DNA from: Puniceicoccales bacterium | GTDB taxonomy: Bacteria > Verrucomicrobiota > Verrucomicrobiia > Opitutales > LL51 | Assembly: GCA_031266235.1 (NCBI GenBank) | Contig: JAISBJ010000029.1 | Location: 1-24,053, forward strand | DNA: 24,053 nt | Direction: 5' to 3' | In this document: positions 8,162 to 15,795 of the stretch, in pieces | Position numbering within the stretch: the stretch's first letter is position 1 | Layout: every line of letters starts with the position of its first letter | Notes under the pieces: model-generated | The model's database searches: none | What the model was told of the DNA's origin: nothing | What the model saw: the letters and a program-made list of their open reading frames with translations, nothing else | Translations under genes and position numbers: made by a program

Positions 8162-8941
8162 ATGGTTCGGTTTAGGAGAAGTAGAAGTTTCACGCTCGTG
8201 GAATTAGCCGTGGCAATCGGCATCCTGTCGGCCCTCTCGGCAATCGTCTATCCCATTACCCAGGCCGTCATGAACCATATCCATCGCGCGAAAGCCGCCA
8301 GTAACCTCCGCCTCATCGCCCGCGCCCATGCTCAGTTTATCAGCGACTTCGGCCGCGCCATTACCTCCTCCGATGTAAAAAATATGTCCGGCGATCACGC
8401 CCATACCGCCAATAATTTCGCCGCCCTCCTCGCAAAATACGGCTACATCGAAGACGTTTCCATCTGGGCATGGGATTTCGATTATAAGGTGAAAGCTTTC
8501 AAAAATGATCCCTCCAAGCCCTTCCCAACGGAAATCTATGACCCTTCCACAAAGGAAATTCACACCCATTTCAAAATTGTCCCTCTGAGCGTCGTCTGTG
8601 GCATCGTCCAGTGTCCGAATTTCGATTGTAAAACGCTCCTCAAAGGGAAATTTCCCGCCGCCTATAGCCGCGGACTCCAAAAAAATGGCTCCTGGATCGA
8701 TTCCTCTCCCTCCAACGATAACGGCGGCGTCTTCGGATCAAAGGGCGGCCTCATCGCTTACTATGACGGTTCCGTCGAATGGTGCCCCCATACCGTAAAT
8801 AAATTTGTGAATTTTTTAACACAAACGGGAACTTCCAAAATCTGCGAAACCATCCCCAATAGCCACCAACTCTCGGAATCCACCCAGTGCGCCGACTCCA
8901 ATTTTCTCAGCTGGACCGGCCCTAACGCCTGCGAGATTTAA
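8162..8941 (+). CDS. Pseudopilin-like protein with prepilin N-terminus (second of a tandem pair)
   Basis: This 259-residue predicted exported protein is paralogous to its upstream neighbour along its whole length. Shared blocks include (A/S)NL-(K/R)-(M/L)IA, FGRAI, WAWDFD, IYD-x-ST, VQCP-x-FD, GGLIA-x-x-DG-x-VEW and CET-(L/I)-PN. The N-terminus is RRSRS then FTLVEL and a hydrophobic helix to about residue 35. This is a good prepilin signal, although the residue before the cut is Ser. The GGLIAYYDGSVEW segment resembles the PVC H-X9-DG pseudopilin tail. The 57-base gap from the first copy holds its own promoter-like boxes, so the pair may be transcribed separately. The exact role (fibre subunit or secretion pseudopilin) cannot be read from sequence. 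Confidence 0.85.
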   Translation: MVRFRRSRSFTLVELAVAIGILSALSAIVYPITQAVMNHIHRAKAASNLRLIARAHAQFISDFGRAITSSDVKNMSGDHAHTANNFAALLAKYGYIEDVSIWAWDFDYKVKAFKNDPSKPFPTEIYDPSTKEIHTHFKIVPLSVVCGIVQCPNFDCKTLLKGKFPAAYSRGLQKNGSWIDSSPSNDNGGVFGSKGGLIAYYDGSVEWCPHTVNKFVNFLTQTGTSKICETIPNSHQLSESTQCADSNFLSWTGPNACEI

Positions 8942-9106
8942 TGATCTGTCGAATGAATTTTCCTAATATTAGAGCCATAAATATGCCTTTCCGACAATGG
9001 TAATTCCCACCCACCTCACCCAGGGTGTCAAAGTTTTTAGCCAACGTCAAGTCTTTTTGTAAATTTCCATAAAAATTTCCGCAAAACAATATAAATTTCC
9101 CACGGC

Positions 9107-10546
9107 CTAAATCAATTGCCCCAACCTCCAACGACCCGTGCGATAGCGGTATATGAAAAATATCATGCGGATCATTAGGTCCAATAGCAAAAATTGCCAA
9201 ACGATTACCGAACCATAGCCAAAATAAATAATCCCTAGCTGAACCGGTAAAACGACGCAGCAAAAAAATACACAGGTGTTCACATACATCGTGAATTTCG
9301 TGTCCCCGGCCGCCAGTAGCGTGCTCAGTAAATTGTTGGCGCCAAAATCCAATGAAAATGTTAGCCACGCCCATATTAACATTTCTTTCGCAAATTTGTA
9401 AACCTCACCGCTACCCGCTTTTCGTATAAATGCCCCAATCAATGCGTCCGGATAGATGAGCATCCCCAGCGATACCAAAAAAATACACGCCGCACTCAGG
9501 GTCACCCAAGACCTCATGTTCCGCGGAATAATCTCAAAGGTCCGCGCCCCTAGCGCATTCGAACATACCGTCCGCGTCCCAGCCGCCATGCCCTCTATGA
9601 TGAAGAAAAATATCATGTAAATCGAGTGGGATATGCCGTACCCCTGAAATTCATCGGCGGTCACATGCTGCGCAATAATCTGCGTCGTCGTCGCCCAAAA
9701 AAATGAATTAATAAACCGATTCAACGCCTGCGGACTCCCTTTGCTTAAACATTTTTTTAATAAATTTTCGTCAAATTTTAACCGATCCGTTGCGTAGCGG
9801 CTCCGATTGGATTTTTTGAGAAATAGGATCAATAATACGGCGGTAAATGCGGTCTCGGCAATAACCGTCGCCGCTGCCGCTCCAATCACGCCGTGCTCCC
9901 CCACGATCTCCCAGCCGGCTGCCCACGGGAATCGCCCCAAAAATGATAAATCATAGCCCGGAACAATCCCGATGTACCCTTCCTCCGTAACCCGACAGCC
10001 AAATACAAAAATAAAATCCAAAAAAGCATTCAAGCAGCCCGACAGAATCGTCAGCACAGAAATAATTTTCGTCTGCCCTCGCCCCACAAAAAATGCACTC
10101 AAAACACCGTAGCCGATGACATGAATCGGCACAAATAGCGAAATAATTCTCAAATAGGGTACGCCCAGCCGCGCAATGTTGCTGGCTACCAAATGGGGAA
10201 TAACCCATATAGCGAGCGGAATAAATAGAACAAACAGAGACAGACAAAACCAAATCATCTGCCAAATCACCGGCCCAATCTCCCGATAGCGCCGCGCACC
10301 GTTGTACTGCCCCACAAAAACTTCCGCTATCAGAGAAAATTCGAGAACCGTTCCGGCAAACATCCAGTAGGATTGTATGGCGCCAAAGCAGGAATTGAAC
10401 GCCTCCGTCGAGTAGCGGCTGAGAATAATGCGATCGATGACAAGCATCATATAGCCCGCCGCCGCCGATAGCATGATGGGCCAAGACAGCGCACACAACT
10501 CACCTATCCCACCGGGCGTGTACTTCGTTAATTTTACATCACTCAT
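9107..10546 (-). CDS. MATE-family multidrug/toxin exporter
   Basis: This is a predicted inner-membrane antiporter of the MATE family (NorM/DinF-like), which exports organic cations or other small molecules using a Na+ or H+ gradient. The product has 479 residues, a normal length, with about twelve hydrophobic segments arranged as two similar halves. The first helix region (ELCALSWPIMLSAAAGYMML) carries the conserved Pro typical of the family, and Gln and Gly residues in GQYNGARR match the family loop. The substrate is unknown. The start ATG at 10546 has no clear ribosome site, and the 188-base upstream region contains overlapping hairpins. It lies downstream of the third prepilin gene on the same strand. 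Confidence 0.9.
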   Translation of the reverse strand: MSDVKLTKYTPGGIGELCALSWPIMLSAAAGYMMLVIDRIILSRYSTEAFNSCFGAIQSYWMFAGTVLEFSLIAEVFVGQYNGARRYREIGPVIWQMIWFCLSLFVLFIPLAIWVIPHLVASNIARLGVPYLRIISLFVPIHVIGYGVLSAFFVGRGQTKIISVLTILSGCLNAFLDFIFVFGCRVTEEGYIGIVPGYDLSFLGRFPWAAGWEIVGEHGVIGAAAATVIAETAFTAVLLILFLKKSNRSRYATDRLKFDENLLKKCLSKGSPQALNRFINSFFWATTTQIIAQHVTADEFQGYGISHSIYMIFFFIIEGMAAGTRTVCSNALGARTFEIIPRNMRSWVTLSAACIFLVSLGMLIYPDALIGAFIRKAGSGEVYKFAKEMLIWAWLTFSLDFGANNLLSTLLAAGDTKFTMYVNTCVFFCCVVLPVQLGIIYFGYGSVIVWQFLLLDLMIRMIFFIYRYRTGRWRLGQLI

Positions 10547-10555
10547 ATATTTTTT

Positions 10556-10602
10556 ACGGCTACTTCATAACTCCATTTCTCACGGCAGCCGTCTGAAAAC
10601 GG
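10556..10602 (-). promoter_or_regulatory. Overlapping inverted repeats in the leader of the MATE gene
   Basis: Just upstream of the MATE start, several short complementary segments compete. ACGGCT (10556-10561) pairs with AGCCGT (10587-10592). The same GCCGT (10588-10592) can pair with ACGGC (10582-10586), or CCGT (10589-10592) with ACGG (10599-10602). Mutually exclusive stems of this kind occur in attenuators and riboswitches, but I could not match a known riboswitch class and the stems are short. Treat as a weak candidate. Confidence 0.2.
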
Positions 10603-10734
10603 AACGTTTCCTAATTCCAGGCTCTAGGGATCTCCATGGGAAAGGCAACCCAAAATTTATATATAAAATAAAAGTAATCCATCGAGATTTTTTACGGAAA
10701 TATTACGGCGGAAGATTTTTTTAGAAGGATTTTA

Positions 10735-11529
10735 TTAAATGTGCCAGGGCAAAAGGCGCGCCAATCGAATCCCGTTTTTTGTCAGAAAAATTCCCTTCTC
10801 CGCCACCGAAGATAGCCCAAAATACGTCCCATGGAAAGATTTCGGCAACACTCCCACCGCAACCTCCAAAAACGCAATGTCCGTCGGATGTGACGCCCCG
10901 AGCGACCACTTTCCGCCATGGACTTCGATCGCTTGGGCATCTCCGTTTAAATATTCCAAGGAAAATCCGTCGGCAGCCAATTTGATCAGATGGACTTCGA
11001 AAAAAACCGCCGAATCCGATAGCAAATTCGCGATCCGCCCCACCTCCGCCGCAGGAAATGCCGCACTCAAATCGCCGTCCGAAGAAAAATTTTCCAAAGC
11101 TGCCTTACTTTCGTCTCCATCCAAAATAAGCCTAAATAGGCCAGCCGCGCCCGAAAAATCACCGCCCAAAGCCGTCGGCAACGGCGCTAAACTGTAGCAG
11201 ATCGCCCTGGGGCCTTCGGCGGAATTGATAAAAAAACTCAGCGAAGGATAGCCGCTGACGGGACTGTCCACCCGGAATTGCAGGGGGTAAGCCGGTTCGT
11301 TAATGAGTAAATTGCCGAGGGAAACGCTCCTATTTTCCCAATTTTCTTCGATCTCATCCAAAATCTGCAGCGCCCCGTAGGCTAACTTCGACCGCCCGTG
11401 CTCCCCATTTTTGTAGTCCAGAAGGGTGTTGATGCCGATGGCCGCAAACCCAACAACCGCAACCATAATCGCGCTGGCGATGAGAATTTCCAAAACCGTA
11501 AACCCACGAGTACCCTCCTTAAATCGCAT
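10735..11529 (-). CDS. Prepilin-like protein (minor pseudopilin type)
   Basis: This 264-residue protein has a classical type IV prepilin N-terminus: MRFKEGTRG, then FTVLEI and a hydrophobic helix to about residue 30, with Gly before the cut and Glu at mature position five. The rest is a soluble, low-Cys domain that I cannot place in a named family. The long length and FTVLEILIASAIM core are most like minor pseudopilins of the GspI/GspJ type, though this is inference. It does not share the WAWDFD or DG-x-VEW blocks of the two pseudopilins at 7313-8941. No other secretion or pilus gene is next to it. It is divergent from the exonuclease gene, with 150 bases between starts. Confidence 0.75.
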   Translation of the reverse strand: MRFKEGTRGFTVLEILIASAIMVAVVGFAAIGINTLLDYKNGEHGRSKLAYGALQILDEIEENWENRSVSLGNLLINEPAYPLQFRVDSPVSGYPSLSFFINSAEGPRAICYSLAPLPTALGGDFSGAAGLFRLILDGDESKAALENFSSDGDLSAAFPAAEVGRIANLLSDSAVFFEVHLIKLAADGFSLEYLNGDAQAIEVHGGKWSLGASHPTDIAFLEVAVGVLPKSFHGTYFGLSSVAEKGIFLTKNGIRLARLLPWHI

Positions 11530-11679
11530 AGAATCTGGTGGAGGTGGTGTATTTTTAAAAATGCGGGCCGCAACCCATTTTTGACTTCCATTGGCTCAAA
11601 AAATTTTTACTTTCAAACACCAATTTATCGTTTTATGTGCCCGCGAATTCTTAGTTTCTTGGGAAACGTCCTCCGAAAA

Positions 11680-12273
11680 ATGAAAATATTACCCCAATTC
11701 CCCAGCGAAATTTCCAAAACAAAATTACAAAATTTGCCCATAAAATTTTACGAGGGCGACATCCATTTTATCAATAGTGAAGCGGGTGCGCAGCGGGCGG
11801 CGGCGGAGATCATGGGGGAGGCGATCGTGGGGTTCGACACGGAAAGCAAGCCCGCCTTTTCCAAGGGCGAAAAATATCTGCCCTCCATCGTCCAAATCGC
11901 TACCCAAAGTGGCGCCTATGTTTTCCAACTGGCTAAAATCGGCCAACTGCGCTTCCTGAAGCCCATTTTTGAATGTGAAAATTTATTAAAAACCGGCATC
12001 GCCATCCACGACGACGTCCTGAAATTGCGCGACATCGAGGATTTCAAGGCCAATAATTTCCAGGATATCAGCGATTTGACGAAGGTCATGGGGATCAAAC
12101 AGACGGGGTTACGCAACTTGGCGGGCATTTTTCTCCGCTGCCGCATTTCAAAAATATCCCAAGTAACGGACTGGTCCCAGGAAAATTTATCGCCGCGACA
12201 ACTCATCTACGCCGCCACGGACGCCTGGATCAGCCGCGATTTGTATCTCGAAGTCAAAAAACACATGCCATAA
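11680..12273 (+). CDS. 3'-5' exonuclease, RNase D-like catalytic domain only
   Basis: This is a predicted 3'-5' exonuclease of the DEDDy superfamily, acting on RNA or DNA ends. In the 197-residue product the three exo motifs are visible: FDTES with Asp53 and Glu55, the second motif around GIAIHDDVLKL (Asp111/112), and YAATDAWISRDLY with Tyr177 and Asp181. The protein stops soon after the third motif, so the HRDC domains of full RNase D are absent. It therefore resembles the stand-alone WRN-exonuclease-like family. I chose ATG at 11680 because family resemblance begins right there (PSEISKTKLQNLPIKFYEG). An in-frame ATG at 11635 would add 15 residues. No ribosome site is evident for either. Its substrate is not known. 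Confidence 0.87.
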   Translation: MKILPQFPSEISKTKLQNLPIKFYEGDIHFINSEAGAQRAAAEIMGEAIVGFDTESKPAFSKGEKYLPSIVQIATQSGAYVFQLAKIGQLRFLKPIFECENLLKTGIAIHDDVLKLRDIEDFKANNFQDISDLTKVMGIKQTGLRNLAGIFLRCRISKISQVTDWSQENLSPRQLIYAATDAWISRDLYLEVKKHMP

Positions 12274-12449
12274 CGCTAACGGATTGATTTTGACTTAATT
12301 TTTATAAATTTAGGGGCCGTTGAATCTCCGATTTTGGGCGGCGAAAGTAACCGCGAAATTTTACTGGGCCTCAAAAAAATCCAGCAATCAAATCAAATGA
12401 CGCCAAGGATAAACTTTGACAACCCCCGATCGATAAAAAATATGGCACC

Positions 12450-13526
12450 ATGCTGCTGTCGGCTATCGTCCCCGTTTACTCCAAACCGCAGGAATTTTTA
12501 CGGGAATGTATCGAAAGCATTCTCGGGCAAAGTTTCGCAGATTTCGAACTCATTTTGGTCCACGACGCATCGCCGGATCACTCCCTCGCCACCCTAAAGT
12601 CCTACGCCAACGGAGATCCTCGCATCCAAATCATCGATCTGAAAAAACACAGCGGCGTTGCGGCGGCGCGCAATGCTGGGCTGGCCCGGGCAAAGGGGAA
12701 GTACGTCACCTGCGTCGATTCGGACGACATCGTCGCCCTCGATTACTTCCGGATCCTCGTGGACACAGCGGAGCATTTCGCCCTCGATATGGTCACTTCC
12801 GGCGTCACGAATTTCCAAAAAACACAACAATTGCAACCCATAAAACCGCCTAATTTGGAGAAAATTTTTCGCATAAAAACGATTGCTCCCGCACCTACCG
12901 TGCAACATTTCATCTGCCGCCTATTCCGGCGATCGACCATTGGCGCGCTCCGTTTTGACGAAAATTTACACGCCGGCGAAGACATTTTATTCATCCACCA
13001 AGCCATGCTCCTCTCCCAAAAATACCTCGAAATCAATTACGGGGGCTATTGCTACCGCCACCCGCCCGCCGGAGAATTGGAGGCTTACCGGGCGCAATTT
13101 TGTTCCATGGAACACAGTGAAGACTGCGGACTTTCCCGGCGCATCGGGGAAACTTTATATCTGGCGCAGCGGCTCTGTGACCTCGAAAAGTTCGCCAAAA
13201 ACAGCACCGATATTGCCTTCATCCGCTACCTGGCGACGCGGCGATTCTTGCGCTACGCCGACCGAATTTGGCAGCTACCCAGCCGACGGGAACGAATATT
13301 TTTTTGGGAAAAATTTTGCGAAGTTTTCGTAAATAAAATTCAAAGCCAACTATCTCACCGCCTTTGGAAACTTTTTTTGGAGAAAATTTTCGCGCCAAAA
13401 AAGATGCGCTGGTACAGCCGAGCCCAAATTTATTGCGCCCGCATCGCCTACGAAATTTACAATATAAGGCAAAATATGGGGCGATTTTTAAATTTTATTA
13501 AACTTTATTTTACGGGAGCATGCTAA
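12450..13526 (+). CDS. Family 2 (GT-A) glycosyltransferase
   Basis: This is a predicted sugar transferase that uses a nucleotide-sugar donor, probably in cell-surface polysaccharide synthesis. The 358-residue protein opens with the typical GT2 start (LLSAIVPVYSK) and CIESILGQSF, followed by the GVAAARNAG block and the metal-binding DSDD at residues 90-93. GEDILF near 190 supplies the usual catalytic-region acid. The early DDGS motif reads HDAS here. The C-terminal 120 residues are basic and aromatic and could contact the membrane. The gene overlaps the following deacetylase-like gene by 7 bases, so the two are likely translated together and act in one pathway. A TTGACA box at 12416 lies close to the start, but no good -10 box follows. 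Confidence 0.9.
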   Translation: MLLSAIVPVYSKPQEFLRECIESILGQSFADFELILVHDASPDHSLATLKSYANGDPRIQIIDLKKHSGVAAARNAGLARAKGKYVTCVDSDDIVALDYFRILVDTAEHFALDMVTSGVTNFQKTQQLQPIKPPNLEKIFRIKTIAPAPTVQHFICRLFRRSTIGALRFDENLHAGEDILFIHQAMLLSQKYLEINYGGYCYRHPPAGELEAYRAQFCSMEHSEDCGLSRRIGETLYLAQRLCDLEKFAKNSTDIAFIRYLATRRFLRYADRIWQLPSRRERIFFWEKFCEVFVNKIQSQLSHRLWKLFLEKIFAPKKMRWYSRAQIYCARIAYEIYNIRQNMGRFLNFIKLYFTGAC

Positions 13527-14287
13527 ACATCATCATCAACGCGGACGATCTCGGCGGATTTCGATCCTGCAACGACGGCGTGTTCCAACTGATGTCCCGC
13601 GGGAAAATTTCCAGCGGTACGCTCATGGCCAACGGTCCCCATTTTTCCGACGCAGCCCGGCGCAGCAAACAATTCCCCCAATATTCCTTCGGCGTGCACC
13701 TCAATCTCTCCCAATTCGCACCGCTCACGTCCAATGAAATTTTCGAAAAACATCACCTCGTCGATCGCCATGGCCAGCTCCGCTTCCGCAAATTTATCCT
13801 CCCGACTCCCCAACTGATCCGCGCTATCCAACGGGAATGGTACGCGCAGGTGGCGAAAGTGGTCGATCACGGCATCGCGGTCAGCCATTTCGATGCCCAC
13901 CAACATGTGCACACGCGGCTCTGGATGTTTTCTGTTTTGAAATTTCTAACAAAAAAATTTAATGTCAAGAAAATTCGTTCAAAATTTGGTATTTATAAAT
14001 TTTCTCACAGCGGCCACATTTTCAGACGCCTCCTGCGCCAATGGCGGGGATATCCCCACCAATTCGCCCAAAAATACCTATTAAATTTGAAAACGCCCGA
14101 CCACTTCGCCAACATCCACGACGGCATCGATTTCCTTTCTAGCCACACCGTGGCGCGCCCGCTGACGATCGAACTCATGTGCCATCCCGGAGTGCCCCAC
14201 TTCGAAGCCGACCTGCCCCTGCTGCTCAGCGACTACGAATGTAAAATACGCTCCCCCTATCGCCTCATTTCCTATAATGAATTGTAA
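13520..14287 (+). CDS. ChbG/YdjC-family carbohydrate deacetylase
   Basis: This is a predicted metal-dependent deacetylase that removes N-acetyl groups from sugars. The 255-residue product has the full family motif set: NADDLG (Asp9, Asp10) at the N-terminus, GVHLNL with His60, SHFDAHQHVH with His123, Asp125, His127 and His129, and ELMCHPG near the C-terminus. Length is normal. It overlaps the glycosyltransferase by 7 bases, suggesting the pair builds or trims one N-acetylhexosamine-containing glycan or glycolipid. Family members act on chitobiose in E. coli or on hopanoid-linked sugars elsewhere. Nothing here identifies the substrate. A 101-base gap to the convergent serine-rich gene follows, with a short GGCCC/GGGCC hairpin near 14358 but no T run. 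Confidence 0.88.
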   Translation: MLNIIINADDLGGFRSCNDGVFQLMSRGKISSGTLMANGPHFSDAARRSKQFPQYSFGVHLNLSQFAPLTSNEIFEKHHLVDRHGQLRFRKFILPTPQLIRAIQREWYAQVAKVVDHGIAVSHFDAHQHVHTRLWMFSVLKFLTKKFNVKKIRSKFGIYKFSHSGHIFRRLLRQWRGYPHQFAQKYLLNLKTPDHFANIHDGIDFLSSHTVARPLTIELMCHPGVPHFEADLPLLLSDYECKIRSPYRLISYNEL

Positions 14288-14388
14288 AAAATTTACCGCT
14301 GATTTGTTTATTGTAAAATTATACGGGATGGAAGTCGCCTCCCATCTCCAGATTATGGGCCCCAATATGGGCCTTCGTGTCAGGCGCT

Positions 14389-15567
14389 TTAATCTCCATC
14401 ACTGCGCGCTCCCGAAATGCCCCCGCAAATCACTCGCGCAATGGTGTTCGCACCTTGCTCAACCCCAGGAAATATGGTTCCTAAAACTCCCCCTACTATT
14501 TGTACGACAGCACCGGTAAGTGATCGCTTTTCTTTGCTGGAAAGCCCTCTACACCAACCACAACAACCCGTCGGAACAAAAGTATCGCTCCTCAATAGTT
14601 CAAATACAACGTCTACTAATGCCCTGCTAAGACTAATAAGCTGAGCATCAACGTACGCTTCCAATTGTTCAATCGCTTCTTCGGAAATATCCGGACAAAT
14701 GAAATCTCGAATAATTCCAAGCGTCTCGTCCATAACCCTGTCCTTTATTTGTTTAATAACGCCCCTCTCGCCGTATACGCATTTTTTAGCCTGTTCAAGC
14801 TTAAGCAAAACTTCAGGGGAAAATTGTCCACTTCGCGTAATTATCGCATACATATCCGGGTCCGCGATCCGCAATCTCAGCATCTTTAGCACAACCTTAG
14901 ACTTTTTATCTTCATTTTTTTTGCAGTGCGCTTTAGCGAAGGTCTCTACAACAAATTTAACAAAAGCTGGCGTGGCTTCCTGCATATATGTCATAATGCA
15001 TCCATTTATTCTGCGCGATAGATTTCGCGTCTTATCTCCAGAGCTCATCTCGTGCCCTGCTGTTTTGTCGAAAAAACCGGTCACCGTAGCCTTCCGAGTC
15101 AGATCGAGCTCGGATGGAGCTAAATCCTGACGCCTTATATGGTGCCTTCTATGGTGTTTTTCTTCGCCCTGTAGAGCGAGTTCGGGCGGGGCCGACTTCT
15201 GGGGTCTTTTAAATGTAGGGATACCTGTCCCACTCAAAACTACTTCGTAGGGGCGTTGTGCTTCGAATTCTTCTGATAAGCCTTCTTCGGGCGAGCAATC
15301 GGATAGCTCTTCTCCTCCTTCTGACTCCGAAACGGGCGAGGAACGTTGTACAAACCTGAACCTTTGGGGCCCTTTTCCATGCCGCCTTTTCACCTCTTCC
15401 GAACTAGAACTAGAACTAGAGCTATAACCAGAACTGGAGCTAGAATCGGAGCTGGAGCTGGAAGAATGCGAAGGTGGTCTTGTCCAAGCAGCAAAGGCAG
15501 AGTTGTAAAATAACGCACTGCCGTAACTTGCCGCTACTACTAAACGAATCTTATTTTTTGCTGTCAT
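14389..15567 (-). CDS. Secreted serine-rich protein of unknown function
   Basis: I do not recognise this 392-residue protein. From ATG at 15567 it starts with a convincing signal peptide: MTAKNK, a hydrophobic core and a cut after SAFA near residue 26. A tract rich in Ser spans about residues 33-56, encoded by a degenerate 6-base repeat (GAACTA/GAGCTA on the plus strand near 15407-15470). Next comes a charged, His/Arg- and Glu-rich region (including HHRRHHIRR) to about 160. A helical, Cys-containing domain (about 180-350) follows, and a Gly-rich hydrophobic tail (AVVQIVGGVLGTIFPG) ends the protein. The frame is open to 15630, but the longer start destroys the signal peptide. TATACT lies ten bases upstream. 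Secreted orphan with a Ser linker; an envelope or host-interaction role would be speculation. Confidence 0.75.
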   Translation of the reverse strand: MTAKNKIRLVVAASYGSALFYNSAFAAWTRPPSHSSSSSSDSSSSSGYSSSSSSSSEEVKRRHGKGPQRFRFVQRSSPVSESEGGEELSDCSPEEGLSEEFEAQRPYEVVLSGTGIPTFKRPQKSAPPELALQGEEKHHRRHHIRRQDLAPSELDLTRKATVTGFFDKTAGHEMSSGDKTRNLSRRINGCIMTYMQEATPAFVKFVVETFAKAHCKKNEDKKSKVVLKMLRLRIADPDMYAIITRSGQFSPEVLLKLEQAKKCVYGERGVIKQIKDRVMDETLGIIRDFICPDISEEAIEQLEAYVDAQLISLSRALVDVVFELLRSDTFVPTGCCGWCRGLSSKEKRSLTGAVVQIVGGVLGTIFPGVEQGANTIARVICGGISGARSDGD

Positions 15568-15684
15568 AACGGAGCATAGTATAGCCCTGTTTTTGCAATC
15601 TTTAATATTTTTTTTAAAAATATTTGACAATTAAGGCATTTATCTCTGGGATCATTTATAGTTCTCAAAAAGCGAAAATAAAGA

Positions 15685-15713
15685 TTGACAAACTCAATTT
15701 AAAATACTCTGAT
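15685..15713 (+). promoter_or_regulatory. Promoter-like boxes upstream of the site-2 protease gene
   Basis: A perfect TTGACA at 15685-15690 is followed after 17 bases by TCTGAT (15708-15713), which matches four of six positions of the -10 consensus. Transcription would begin near 15720 and leave a leader of about 75 bases before the protease start. The evidence is pattern matching only. Confidence 0.35.
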
Positions 15714-15795
15714 CGATCCAAAAATTTTTATCCGCCACACTTCGATTTATGGTTGCGGTCCGCTTTACTATTCCTTAGCCTCGAAATTGCGTCCC

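Noticed and set aside
8204..8680. 158-codon minus-strand frame antisense to the second pseudopilin
   Set aside because: It is the complement of a well-supported coding gene and its residue pattern shows no family features.
8922..9374. 150-codon minus-strand frame across the end of the MATE gene and the following 165-base gap
   Set aside because: Most of it is a shadow of the MATE gene. The part in the gap has no start, ribosome site or recognisable motif.
12274..12449. tRNA, small RNA or short gene in the exonuclease-glycosyltransferase gap
   Set aside because: No cloverleaf, no conserved T-arm sequence and no convincing reading frame; only isolated promoter-like words in A/T-rich DNA.
14288..14388. 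Intrinsic terminator between the deacetylase and the serine-rich gene
   Set aside because: A 5-bp GGCCC/GGGCC stem near 14358 is present, but no T run follows on either strand.
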